A stretch of DNA of 64,000 bases, from positions 372,001 to 436,000 of the forward strand of contig NZ_RBCJ01000001.1 in NCBI RefSeq assembly GCF_003626755.1, written 5' to 3'. The notes beneath the pieces were generated by a model. It did not search any database and was not told where the DNA came from. It worked only from the letters and a program-made list of their open reading frames with translations. The position numbers were made by a program, and so were the translations under genes. Source of the stretch: Ulvibacterium marinum (lineage in GTDB: Bacteria > Bacteroidota > Bacteroidia > Flavobacteriales > Flavobacteriaceae). Positions within the stretch are counted from its first letter, which is position 1. Each line of letters starts with the position of its first letter. Positions 52,383 to 60,807 of the stretch are shown here, piece by piece.

Positions 52383-52820
52383 TTAGATGACCGTTTCGAT
52401 TTGGTCCATATGGACCAGTTCTACTCCAGCCCTTTTTAAAAACTCTAATCCGGAGTTATCTTTATATGCCGTTTGGTAGACCACACGTTTTATGCCAGAC
52501 TGATGAATCAGTTTACTACATTCCTTACAGGGGGAAAGGGTAATGTACAAGGTAGCTCCTTCACAGGACTGTGTGGACGAAGCTACTTTACTTATGGCAT
52601 TGGCCTCCGCATGAAGAACATACCATTTGGTATACCCTTCATCGTCTTCACAGATATTTTCAAAACCCGTTGGCGTTCCGTTATAGCCATCTGAAATGAT
52701 CATCCGATCTTTTACAATGATGGCCCCAACCTGTTTACGCTTACAATAGGAGAGCTTGCCCCATTCCTGAGCCATTCGCAAATAGGCCTTGTCATATTTC
52801 TCTTGCTTGCTCTCCTTCAT
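52383..52820 (-). CDS. dCMP deaminase family protein
   Basis: A 145-residue cytidine/deoxycytidylate deaminase. Zinc site: HAEANAI (His-Ala-Glu, about residue 70) and SPCKECSKLI (Cys-x2-Cys, about 97-100). Other landmarks are QVGAIIVKDRMIISDGYNGTPTGFEN and YVLHAEANAISK, typical of ComEB/dCMP deaminases that supply dUMP for thymidylate synthesis. It precedes the protease gene by 13 bp. It complements nrdBA and dgt in dNTP balance. Confidence 0.92.
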   Translation of the reverse strand: MKESKQEKYDKAYLRMAQEWGKLSYCKRKQVGAIIVKDRMIISDGYNGTPTGFENICEDDEGYTKWYVLHAEANAISKVASSTQSCEGATLYITLSPCKECSKLIHQSGIKRVVYQTAYKDNSGLEFLKRAGVELVHMDQIETVI

Positions 52821-52895
52821 ACTTACTGAAAGGCACTAAGATACCTGCTTTACGAAAGCCCTACAACCTTAATTGGGTTAATTTTAAGTGAAAAC

Positions 52896-53480
52896 CTATA
52901 GAGGAAACGTATTGACCAACATGGGTATTGTAATACAGATAATTAAAATAGAAACTATCCCAACAAAAAGGGATTGACTTACTTTTAAACCCGACTGGAA
53001 CAAATAGGCCAATACCAAAACGGAAAGTACGATCAATACCTGTGCGATTTCTATTCCAGTAGCAAATCCCAATAGGGGGGATAATTTTTCCTCTTCCCCG
53101 GCAATCAGCATTTTAAAATAGTTGCTAAAACCAAACCCATGGATGAGTCCAAAAAATGCCGTAGCCAAAATGTGAAGCAACATGCTTTTGTTTTTTTGGG
53201 ATGTCCTCATATATATCATATTAAAAAAAGCCGTCAGTAGAATAGTCACCGGAATCAGGAACTCTATCCAAGTGACATCCATGACCACCAATTCATAGGC
53301 TGATAGCGACAGGGACAAACAATGGGTAACGGTAAAAATCGTGGCCAAGAGCACCACTTTTTTCCAACTTTTAAACGTAAAAGGAACGGCCAAGGCGCAT
53401 AAAAACAGAATATGGTCGTAGGCAGAGAAATCAAGTACATGATCCAGCCCAAGTTTTATATAGAACCAAAAATCTTGCAT
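52896..53480 (-). CDS. HupE/UreJ-family membrane protein
   Basis: A 194-residue integral membrane protein with about six helices. The histidine motifs are HVLDFSAYDHILFL at the N-terminus, TVTHCLSLSLSAY in the middle and GLIHGFGFSNYFK later; these match the HupE/UreJ_2 family, in which they are thought to bind metals. Directly upstream of the ATG, starting two bases away, lies a run of twelve heptamers (53483-53566), so the array is in the 5' leader. The function is unassigned. Confidence 0.85.
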   Translation of the reverse strand: MQDFWFYIKLGLDHVLDFSAYDHILFLCALAVPFTFKSWKKVVLLATIFTVTHCLSLSLSAYELVVMDVTWIEFLIPVTILLTAFFNMIYMRTSQKNKSMLLHILATAFFGLIHGFGFSNYFKMLIAGEEEKLSPLLGFATGIEIAQVLIVLSVLVLAYLFQSGLKVSQSLFVGIVSILIICITIPMLVNTFPL

Positions 53481-53482
53481 TG

Positions 53483-53566
53483 TTTAGGGTTTAGGGTTTA
53501 GGGTTTAGGGTTTAGGGTTTAGGGTTTAGGGTTTAGGGTTTAGGGTTTAGGGTTTAGGGTTTAGGG
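53483..53566. repeat. Twelve perfect TTTAGGG heptamers upstream of the HupE/UreJ gene
   Basis: 84 bp of TTTAGGG (CCCTAAA on minus) repeated exactly twelve times without interruption. It begins two bases before the start codon of the minus-strand HupE/UreJ gene and ends directly against a TAATTTTG -7 box (53567-53574), so it fills the leader. Seven-base units shift frame and contain stop codons, so it is not coding. It is the same unit as plant telomere DNA, but here it is internal to a bacterial chromosome. G-rich on plus, it could form G-quadruplexes. Confidence 0.97.
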
Positions 53567-53574
53567 CAAAATTA
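53567..53574 (-). promoter_or_regulatory. -7 promoter box (TAATTTTG) adjoining the heptamer array
   Basis: On minus TAATTTTG matches TAnnTTTG and directly precedes the array, so transcription would start inside the repeats and produce an approximately 80-nt C-rich leader for the HupE/UreJ gene. No clear TTG is seen at the -33 position. Confidence 0.45.
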
Positions 53575-53686
53575 CCGAATTGCGATTACAGATGGATATA
53601 TTTTTGAATTCAAAATTTACCATCGTTTAAGTAGCAAAGTAGTGCGTTGGTTTTCCATATTTACAGTCCTTTTCCATACCTGATTC

Positions 53687-54424
53687 CTATCCGATACCCC
53701 GCTCTGCCTGTATCTCTTCATAGGCCTTCTGCACCTGTTTGAACTTTTCCTCCGCTCCTTTTTTTATGGCCTCATCTTGAGTATTTACCCTATCTGGATG
53801 GTATTTTTTCGCCATGGTCCTATAGGCCTTTTTGAGTTCTTCATTTGTGGCGGACTTATCGATTTCCAAAATTTTATAGGCATTGTCGGCAGACTTGATG
53901 AACATCGCCTTGATACTTTCAAAATCCCGCAAAGCTACGCGAAGGTATCCCGCAATTTCACGTATTTTATCAATTTCAAATTGGCTTACGGAACCATCGG
54001 CCTTGGCAATACTAAATAAAAAATGGAGCAACTGTAACCTAACTTCATATCGGGTACGCTGGTTTAAATAGGTACAAATACGTTGGGCGGATATTTCCCT
54101 GTTCTTATTAATTTCATTAAACGTCCTAAATATGGCATTCGCCTTTTCCTTCCCATAAGTGCTCACAAAGTATTGTCTAACATAATCAAGTTCCCTTTGG
54201 GTAACATTTCCATCAGCCTTAATAACTATGGAGCAAAGGGATATTAGATTTAGTTCAAAATCTGCTGGGGAAACCTGCTGTCGCGAAATATCCCTAAAAA
54301 TAGTACGGGCACCCCCACCACTGCTATTCAAATTATCGATAAAACTGCCCAATAGAAATCCCAGAATGGCTCCCGGAAGGCGAAAAAGATAATACCCTAA
54401 AATGGCAGTAAACCACTTGACCAT
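53687..54424 (-). CDS. TerB/DjlA-type co-chaperone with C-terminal J-domain
   Basis: A 245-residue protein: a short hydrophobic N-terminus (about 2-22, [27 protein letters not shown] as landmarks), a TerB-like helical domain (about 55-160; [51 protein letters not shown]), and a C-terminal J-domain (about 180-245; [33 protein letters not shown] with the HPD motif). This is the layout of DjlA, a membrane-anchored DnaK partner. ATG 54424 is favoured over earlier in-frame starts by a complete promoter (54443-54473) directly upstream. The gene stands alone. Confidence 0.9.
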   Translation of the reverse strand: MVKWFTAILGYYLFRLPGAILGFLLGSFIDNLNSSGGGARTIFRDISRQQVSPADFELNLISLCSIVIKADGNVTQRELDYVRQYFVSTYGKEKANAIFRTFNEINKNREISAQRICTYLNQRTRYEVRLQLLHFLFSIAKADGSVSQFEIDKIREIAGYLRVALRDFESIKAMFIKSADNAYKILEIDKSATNEELKKAYRTMAKKYHPDRVNTQDEAIKKGAEEKFKQVQKAYEEIQAERGIG

Positions 54425-54442
54425 GTGCTTTCCCAATTTTGG

Positions 54443-54473
54443 CAAAGATACGCCCCCATCCACTCCCTTACAA
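54443..54473 (-). promoter_or_regulatory. Complete promoter (TTG-20-TATCTTTG) for the TerB/DnaJ gene
   Basis: On minus TTG (54471-54473) and TATCTTTG (54443-54450) are separated by 20 bp, the Bacteroidota consensus. It ends 18 bp before the start codon at 54424. It is divergent from a second full promoter at 54509-54540. Confidence 0.7.
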
Positions 54474-54508
54474 GGGGAAAACCAATTCGCCCAATAAAAC
54501 GTTAACAC

Positions 54509-54540
54509 TTGTACAAAAAGGTATGAATTGGTTATCTTTG
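54509..54540 (+). promoter_or_regulatory. Complete promoter (TTG-21-TATCTTTG) for the bacilliredoxin gene
   Basis: TTG (54509-54511) and TATCTTTG (54533-54540) are 21 bp apart, and the -7 box ends 23 bp before the ATG at 54564. The start at 54528 within the promoter is therefore not used. Confidence 0.7.
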
Positions 54541-54563
54541 CTTATCAACAAAAAAATGAGTCT

Positions 54564-54974
54564 ATGTATCCAGAAGAATTGGTAAAGCCTATGAGAGATG
54601 ACTTGGCATTGGCCGGGTTTGAAGAATTATATACCGCAGGTGCGGTCGAAGAGAATATTAACCAAGATGGCACCGTACTTGTTGTGGTAAATTCCGTTTG
54701 CGGATGTGCTGCTGCCAACGCAAGACCGGCCGCAAAACTAAGCTTGCAAAACGATAAGAAACCGGATCGTACGGTTACCGTGTTTGCCGGGGTAGACACT
54801 GAAGCGGTAAATGCGGCACGAAATCTTATGGTTCCCTTTCCTCCGTCTTCCCCAAGTATGGCGTTGTTTAAAAATGGTGAATTGGTGCATATGATCGAGC
54901 GTCACCATATTGAGGGTAGGCCAGCAGAAATCATTGCCGAAAATTTGACAGAAGCATATAATGAATTTTGCTAA
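54564..54974 (+). CDS. BrxA/BrxB-family bacilliredoxin (YphP/YqiW-like)
   Basis: A 136-residue thioredoxin-like protein of the bacilliredoxin (YphP/YqiW, DUF1094) family. The characteristic Cys46-Gly47-Cys48 is in NSVCGCAAANARPA, and TVTVFAGVDTEAVNAARN, PPSSPSMALFKNGELVHMIERHHIEG are further landmarks. In Firmicutes these enzymes act on protein mixed disulfides with bacillithiol, which Bacteroidota of this kind are reported to make in part; here a role in thiol redox repair is likely. The ATG at 54564 is chosen over an upstream one that overlaps the promoter. Confidence 0.92.
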   Translation: MYPEELVKPMRDDLALAGFEELYTAGAVEENINQDGTVLVVVNSVCGCAAANARPAAKLSLQNDKKPDRTVTVFAGVDTEAVNAARNLMVPFPPSSPSMALFKNGELVHMIERHHIEGRPAEIIAENLTEAYNEFC

Positions 54975-55015
54975 GAGGTTCTAAGCTCAATAGTATAGCA
55001 CTTTAAAATGATACC

Positions 55016-55045
55016 AAAAACCGTTTCCCTAAGAAGCGGTTTTTT
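55016..55045 (+). terminator. Terminator after the bacilliredoxin gene
   Basis: AAAAACCGTTT (55016-55026) pairs with AAGCGGTTTTT (55034-55044, one G-T pair) over a CCCTAAG loop, with a T-run on plus. The following TAATTTTG box (55045-55052) may start plsC transcription. Confidence 0.8.
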
Positions 55046-55056
55046 AATTTTGTAGC

Positions 55057-55785
55057 ATGCGTAAAATCCTGGCATATCCACTTACCATTATCTATTTTGT
55101 GTTTTTCGGGTTGGTTCTTTTAATTTTCCACCCCATTCAATGGATATGTTTAAACCTATTCGGTTATTCGGCCCACAAAAAAAGTGTAAGCCTTTTGAAT
55201 TGGTGTTTGTTACGATGTACCCATATTTTGGGCACCACCTATTCTTTTAAAAACCTCTTTGACATTCCTGAAAACAGACCGCTTGTTATCGTGGCCAATC
55301 ACCAGAGCATGAACGATATCCCTCCCCTTATTTGGTTTATGCGAAAATATCATCCCAAATTTGTGAGCAAAATCGAGTTAGGTAGAGGCATTCCCAGCGT
55401 TTCCTTCAATCTAAGGCATGGAGGCTCTGTCTTGATCGATCGAAAGGATAGCAAACAGGCCTTGGCACAGATAGCCAAATTGGGCAAATACATACAGGAG
55501 CATAACCGTAGCGCTGTCATTTTTCCCGAAGGCACCAGAAGCCGAAACGGAAAACCAAAAAAATTCCAACCTATGGGGCTTAAAATACTATTACGAAATG
55601 CACCTTCGGCCCATATAGTACCTATAAGTATCAATAATTCTTGGAAGATGTTACAGTACGGTAAGTTTCCGTATGGCATTGGCAACCATCTTACTTTTAC
55701 GATACACGCCCCAATTGAAAACAAAGGAAACGCCGACGAGTTGATCGCCCAAACAGAACAACAGGTAACCGCTGGAATAGTATGA
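55057..55785 (+). CDS. plsC: 1-acyl-sn-glycerol-3-phosphate acyltransferase (PlsC family)
   Basis: Membrane-associated acyltransferase of phospholipid synthesis, 242 residues. A hydrophobic N-terminal segment (residues 8-32) precedes the catalytic motif HX4D (His82-Asp87, in VANHQSMNDIPP), the KIELGRGIPSVSFNLRHGGSVLIDR region, and EGTRSRNGKPK (motif III). Final VPISINN is motif IV. The gene ends in ATGA shared with the next gene, so they are translationally coupled. Confidence 0.93.
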   Translation: MRKILAYPLTIIYFVFFGLVLLIFHPIQWICLNLFGYSAHKKSVSLLNWCLLRCTHILGTTYSFKNLFDIPENRPLVIVANHQSMNDIPPLIWFMRKYHPKFVSKIELGRGIPSVSFNLRHGGSVLIDRKDSKQALAQIAKLGKYIQEHNRSAVIFPEGTRSRNGKPKKFQPMGLKILLRNAPSAHIVPISINNSWKMLQYGKFPYGIGNHLTFTIHAPIENKGNADELIAQTEQQVTAGIV

Positions 55786-56462
55786 GATCTATGAAGGATG
55801 CCGAAATAATCGAAGGGACCATATCCTTTGTAAAGGAAACCTTAAGGGAGGCCGAAGGTGGCCATGATTGGTTTCATATTCAAAGGGTCTTCAACAATGC
55901 GCTACATATAGCTAAGACCGAAAAAGTGGATGTACAGGTAGTTTCACTAGGAGCACTTCTACATGATATTGCCGACGCCAAATTCCATAATGGTGATGAA
56001 TCGGTTGGGCCAACACTGGCAAAATCTTTTTTGCAGTCGCTTAAAGTACCCAAAAGTACTATTGCCCATGTCGTGCAGATTATTCAAAACATTTCATTCA
56101 AGAACAGTTTAACAAAAGATAAGGTACAGCCCTTTAATTCTAAAGAACTGCAGGTGGTGCAAGACGCCGATCGGTTGGATGCTATGGGCGCCATTGGAAT
56201 AGCCCGCGCCTTTAATTATGGTGGGTTTAAAAACAGAAAACTCTACGACCCGAAAATTGCCCCAAACCCACACCTTACCAAGACACAATATAAAAACTCC
56301 AATGCCCCGACCATCAATCATTTTTATGAAAAGTTGCTGCTCCTCAAGGACAAGATGAACACGAATACCGGAAAACGTTTGGCCCAAGAGCGACATCAAT
56401 TTATGCTTAATTACCTAGAACAGTTCTATAGGGAATGGAATCCCATGGAACCTAGATCCTAG
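55782..56462 (+). CDS. HD-domain phosphohydrolase
   Basis: A 226-residue cytoplasmic HD hydrolase of the YpgQ/PolyP-like group. Ligands: His32 in HDWFHIQRV, His61-Asp62 in ALLHDIADAKFH and Asp in QVVQDADRLDAMGAIGIARAF. The GGFKNRKLYDPKIAP and TINHFYEKLLLLKDKMNT motifs are typical. Its substrate is unknown, probably a nucleotide or other phosphate. The ATG overlaps the plsC stop by 4 bp. Confidence 0.9.
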   Translation: MRSMKDAEIIEGTISFVKETLREAEGGHDWFHIQRVFNNALHIAKTEKVDVQVVSLGALLHDIADAKFHNGDESVGPTLAKSFLQSLKVPKSTIAHVVQIIQNISFKNSLTKDKVQPFNSKELQVVQDADRLDAMGAIGIARAFNYGGFKNRKLYDPKIAPNPHLTKTQYKNSNAPTINHFYEKLLLLKDKMNTNTGKRLAQERHQFMLNYLEQFYREWNPMEPRS

Positions 56463-56601
56463 TAATTGTGAACATGGATGCTTATGTATTTCGCCATCCC
56501 TGCTTCGCATAAAAAATCTGTTGGTATAGGTCTATTCTAAGGGTAAATTCTTTCCCTAATTTTTGTATCTTCCGAGACCATTTTATAAACCCAACGACAA
56601 G

Positions 56602-58011
56602 ATGCAAAGAAGAAAGTTCATCAAAAATGTAGCGGCGACCTCAGCCGCTTTTTCCATTGTTCCAAGCCATGTTCTTGGAAAAACACATATTCCGCCTAGT
56701 GACACCCTGTATATTGGTGCCTTTGGCGTAGGAGGAAGGGGATCGGGAGTAATCCGTGGATTGGACGAAACCAAAAAAGTGAAGTTCGTGACACTATGTG
56801 ATGTGGATGATAGAAGGGCTGCCGACACCTATAAAAAATATCCAAAAGCCAAACGTTACAAAGATTTTAGAAAGGTGTATGATCAACATTTAAATGAAAT
56901 CGATGCTATTATGGTAGCTACGCCCGATCATACGCACGCCCCCATTGCCCTTCCCTTTATGAAGGCAAAGAAACATGCATATGTGGAGAAACCATTGACC
57001 CACAACATCAACGAAGCCCGAATGCTGACAAATGTGGCCAAAGAAAATGGTATCGTAACCCAAATGGGCAATCAAGGGGCTTCTAGCGATGGAAGTCGTG
57101 AAGCGAAGGAATGGATTCAATCCGGTATTATCGGCAAAGTATACAAGGTAGATTGCTGGACCAACCGCCCTGTATGGCCACAAGGCGTTCCTATTCCACA
57201 AGGGAAGGACCGTATACCCAAAGGTTTGGATTGGGACCTTTGGTTGGGACCGGCCGCTATGAGAGATTACAATGATTCCTATCTGCCCTTTAAATGGCGT
57301 GGATGGTGGGATTTTGGAACCGGTGCCTTGGGCGATATGGGTTGCCATATTATGGAAACCCCTTTTGGAGTATTAGATCTAGGCTATCCTTCGGAAGCAG
57401 AGGCCAGTTGCACAACCAATTGGGTAGGTGATTTTGTGGAAGCCGACTATAGCCAGTCCTGTCCTGCTTCATCGATAGTTCGGTTAAAGTTCCATACTGA
57501 GGAACATGGCGATATTGCCCTAAACTGGTATGATGGTGGGTTGAAACCGGACCTACCGGATGAACTAGGCGAGGGCGAGACTATCGGAGATGGTGGAGGA
57601 GGAAGCATTTTTTATGGCACCAGAGGCATTTTAGTGGCGGACACCTATTCCCGAAATGCAAGATTGCTGCCCAGTAAAAACATGAAATTGTTCAATGCAC
57701 CCACCCCATACCTGAAGCGAATAGAAGGTGACACGGGCGGACATCAGCGTAATTTCGTTGAAGGCTGTCTTAATGGCGTGGAAACCTCATCGGATTTCAA
57801 GCGGTCCGGTCCGCTGACGGAAGCCGTTCTAATGGGCAACTTGGCCATAAGGGCTTTTCAACTTAAGGAAAAGAGGGCAAATGGCAGAGGGTTTGACTAC
57901 CCCGGTAGGCGCAAAATCCTTTGGGATGGAAACAACATGAAAGTGACCAATTGGGAGAAGGCCAATGAATGGGTAAAAGGAAATTATAGAAAAGGTTGGG
58001 AAATATCCTAA
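56602..58011 (+). CDS. Tat-exported Gfo/Idh/MocA-family oxidoreductase
   Basis: A 469-residue NAD(P)-binding sugar oxidoreductase with a twin-arginine signal (MQRRKFIKNVAATSAAFSIVPSHVLG) from the ATG at 56602. The Rossmann motif is LYIGAFGVGGRGSG and the catalytic motif HAYVEKPLTHNINEA, with GAMGDMGCHIMETPFGVLDLG-like DMGCH in the C-terminal domain. Tat export lets such proteins leave the cell with bound NAD(P), as in glucose-fructose oxidoreductase and GH109 enzymes. It is 12 bp upstream of an arylsulfatase gene, so it may act on a sulfated or desulfated sugar. Confidence 0.9.
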   Translation: MQRRKFIKNVAATSAAFSIVPSHVLGKTHIPPSDTLYIGAFGVGGRGSGVIRGLDETKKVKFVTLCDVDDRRAADTYKKYPKAKRYKDFRKVYDQHLNEIDAIMVATPDHTHAPIALPFMKAKKHAYVEKPLTHNINEARMLTNVAKENGIVTQMGNQGASSDGSREAKEWIQSGIIGKVYKVDCWTNRPVWPQGVPIPQGKDRIPKGLDWDLWLGPAAMRDYNDSYLPFKWRGWWDFGTGALGDMGCHIMETPFGVLDLGYPSEAEASCTTNWVGDFVEADYSQSCPASSIVRLKFHTEEHGDIALNWYDGGLKPDLPDELGEGETIGDGGGGSIFYGTRGILVADTYSRNARLLPSKNMKLFNAPTPYLKRIEGDTGGHQRNFVEGCLNGVETSSDFKRSGPLTEAVLMGNLAIRAFQLKEKRANGRGFDYPGRRKILWDGNNMKVTNWEKANEWVKGNYRKGWEIS

Positions 58012-58023
58012 AAACAGAAGTCA

Positions 58024-59442
58024 ATGAAAAGTTCTTTATCGGCCCCTTTTAAATCAGGCCTTACCATGGTCTTCTTTTTATTTTTCTCCCATGTGGTTGT
58101 ATCGCAGGATTCGAGCCAAGACCCTCCTAATTTCATTGTCATTTTTGCAGATGACCTGGGTTATGGTGATTTAGGTTGTTACGGGCATCCCACGATCAAG
58201 ACGCCCAATCTGGACCAAATGGCCATTGAAGGTCAAAAATGGACCAACTTTTATGCGGCAGCCAGTGTATGTACCCCTAGTCGGGCCGCATTACTGACAG
58301 GACGTTTGCCCGTACGGAGCGGCATGGCCAGTAATAAAAGTCGCGTACTTTTCCCTAATTCCGTAAATGGCCTGCCTGCTGATGAAATTACTTTGGCGGA
58401 ACAGTTAAAAAAAGTAGGATATTCCACGGCGTGTATTGGAAAATGGCATTTAGGACATAAAGAACAATACCTCCCGACCAACAATGGTTTTGATTATTAT
58501 TTTGGGATTCCCTATTCCAATGATATGGATTTTGAGGGTAAAAAAGGGTACAGAAAGACCGTGGCGGATAATGACTTTATTGATACGAAAGACTTTAATG
58601 TACCTCTCCTTCGGAATACAAAAATTATAGAAAGACCTGCCGATCAGAATACCATTACCAAAAGATATGCTCAGGAGGCCGTGGACTTTATCAAAAAAAA
58701 CAAGGATGAACCCTTCTTTATTTATCTGGCTCACAACCTGCCCCATATCCCCTTATTTGCCTCCAAAGATTTCGTGGGGAAAAGCAAAAGAGGATTGTAC
58801 GGTGATGTAATAGAGGAAATAGACCATGGAGTCGGCCAAATTTTAAATACGCTAAAGGAAGAAGGCTTGGCCGAAAATACCATCGTGGTCTTTACTTCGG
58901 ATAATGGGCCTTGGCTTCCCTTTGATACCCACGGCGGAAGTGCAGGCCTGCTTTATGCTGGCAAGGGCAGCACTTGGGAAGGTGGTATGCGAGAACCTTG
59001 CATTTTTTGGGGTCCGGGCCGCATTAAACCCGCGGTTGTTTCGGATTTGGGGTCTACTATGGATTTTTTTACAACCTTCAGCAAGCTGGCCGGGGCAGAA
59101 ATTCCCAGTGATCGGCCTATGGATGGTGTGGATTTGAGCCAAACTCTTTTCAATGGGGAAGCTAGTCCCCGTGACTCCTTTTTCTATTACCGTGGTACAG
59201 AGTTGTATGCGGCCAGATCCGGGGATTACAAAGTTCATTACACTACACAAGGAGTCTATGGGCAGTTTGGGGAAAGGGTAGATCATATCGTTCCGCTTTT
59301 GTATAATTTAAGTGAGGATCCTTCGGAAGCCTACAATATCGCCGAAAGTCATCCTGAGGTTATTCAGGAAATAAATACCTTGGTAAAAGCACATAAGGAA
59401 AATATGGTGATGGGAAAAGATCAGCTTGCCGAAAGAAACTGA
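58024..59442 (+). CDS. Exported arylsulfatase (sulfatase family S1)
   Basis: A 472-residue sulfatase. Sec signal (about residues 1-28, [16 protein letters not shown]), then [26 protein letters not shown], the formylglycine motif [14 protein letters not shown] with Cys83 (C-x-P-S-R) and [21 protein letters not shown]. Metal-binding [19 protein letters not shown] is also present. The Cys-type motif needs an anaerobic-type or FGE maturase, not seen in this window. The partner upstream is a Tat-exported Gfo/Idh protein in the same operon. The substrate is probably a sulfated marine carbohydrate, an inference. Confidence 0.95.
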   Translation: [472 protein letters not shown]

Positions 59443-59496
59443 GAAGGCACCATCTATCAAATTCGAAAAACAACAGACCTAAGGAGAGTGCTTGCT

Positions 59497-60744
59497 TTAA
59501 TACGCATTCAATTTTTTAGAAAGATGTTTTTTCTCCAACAGGTTAGTCGTGAGATGGATGGCTTTTTGCAATGCCTCTTTTGCGCTCCCGGAAATTTTCA
59601 AATCATACAATAACTGTGCTTTAATCGCATAAAATAGAGCACTGTTGCTAAAGTAAGGTCCATTTTCAAAATTTTGAAGTTCCAGCAACGCTTTTCTTGC
59701 ACCATATACCTTATAATAGGGAACAATTCTATTTAACCACACAATTGGGGAGTATTGCCTTTCCAATTGCAGGTCATATAGTTGCAAAATGCCTTTCCAA
59801 TCCGTATCCTCAAATTTTGCTGCCGTGCAGTGGTAGTATGCAACGGCGGCCTGCAAATGATAATCCGAGGGATTTGAATCTACTGCGGCCTTTTCCAAGT
59901 GTTCGATTCCTACCCTTATTAATTCGAAATCGTAGGTCTTTCTATCTTGGTGCTCCAAGTCTACCATATCGCCATTTTGATCTATCCTGGACTCAAACCT
60001 TGAAGTATGAAAGCACATTAACGCAATTAAAGCATGTACTTCCGGCTGATTGCAATACTTGTTTTCGCACAGTAGGAGTGCCAAGCGTATCGCTTCAAGA
60101 CATATGTCCTTTTTTATTAGAATTTCGCCATAGCTTGCCGTATAACCCTCGGTGAACAACAAATAGATTACTTTCAAAACGATGGTCAATCTAGACCTTA
60201 GCCCTATCTCCACAGGACTGTTCAGTGTTTTTACATGCTCCTTTAATTTTTTCTTAGCCCTTGTAAAAGACTTGGCAATGGCATCTTCCTTCTTTAATAG
60301 CGCCCTTGCTATTTCCTTATTGCCAAAACCGCCTATCAGTTTTAGGCTAAGAATTATTTGGTATTCCTTGGACAACGATGGATGACAACAGGCAAAAATC
60401 ATTTTTAGTTGACTGTCGTTGATACGATTGTTCAAAAAGACTTCTTCCTGAACCGCATGTTGCCGTTCAAAACCAGAAATATCTTCCTTTTGGTCCATCT
60501 TGGTATCCCTTCTAAGCGTATCGATCAACATGTTGTTGGCCACACGTAACAACCAAGATGTTGGATTATTCGGGGGATTATTATAGCCCCATAGATTCAT
60601 TGCCTTGATTAGGGATTCCTGAACGGCATCTTCTATCCTTTCTAGATGGGATGGGCCGAACTTATGCACGAGAAAGGAGATTATTTTACCATATTCACGC
60701 CTGAATACATGCTCTACCAATTGTTCGTTTTTTGGTTCCCCCAT
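59497..60744 (-). CDS. ECF42-like sigma factor with C-terminal helical domain
   Basis: A 415-residue sigma-70 family protein, far longer than a plain ECF sigma (about 180). Region 2 is in VFRREYGKIISFLVHKFGPSHLERIEDAVQESLIKAMNLWGYNNPPNNPTSWLLRVANNMLIDTLRRD; region 4 follows at about 120-180; the remaining approximately 230 residues form the TPR-like domain of this class (RLALLLCENKYCNQPEVHALIALMCFHTSRF, YQLQAAVAYYHCTAAKFEDTDWKGILQLYDLQL). A DGPF-domain protein is encoded directly upstream, the known genomic marker of ECF42. A hairpin lies between the two genes. No anti-sigma factor is seen. Confidence 0.92.
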   Translation of the reverse strand: MGEPKNEQLVEHVFRREYGKIISFLVHKFGPSHLERIEDAVQESLIKAMNLWGYNNPPNNPTSWLLRVANNMLIDTLRRDTKMDQKEDISGFERQHAVQEEVFLNNRINDSQLKMIFACCHPSLSKEYQIILSLKLIGGFGNKEIARALLKKEDAIAKSFTRAKKKLKEHVKTLNSPVEIGLRSRLTIVLKVIYLLFTEGYTASYGEILIKKDICLEAIRLALLLCENKYCNQPEVHALIALMCFHTSRFESRIDQNGDMVDLEHQDRKTYDFELIRVGIEHLEKAAVDSNPSDYHLQAAVAYYHCTAAKFEDTDWKGILQLYDLQLERQYSPIVWLNRIVPYYKVYGARKALLELQNFENGPYFSNSALFYAIKAQLLYDLKISGSAKEALQKAIHLTTNLLEKKHLSKKLNAY

Positions 60745-60757
60745 ACTATAAAAGTAA

Positions 60758-60784
60758 AAAGTCCGAATAAAATAATCGGACTTT
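60758..60784 (-). terminator. Hairpin between DGPF gene and ECF sigma gene (possible attenuator)
   Basis: AAAGTCCGA (60758-60766) and TCGGACTTT (60776-60784) form a 9-bp stem with a 9-nt loop; on minus the stem is followed by TTTTTAC. It stands 13 bp before the sigma-factor start codon and after the DGPF stop, so it could partially terminate and lower sigma expression relative to DGPF. Confidence 0.6.
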
Positions 60785-60807
60785 GCTGTGATAGACTTAT
60801 TTCAGAA

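Noticed and set aside
53483..53566. Reading the heptamer array as a CRISPR array or chromosome-end telomere
   Set aside because: Units are contiguous without spacers, and genes continue on both sides, so it is neither a CRISPR array nor a chromosome end.
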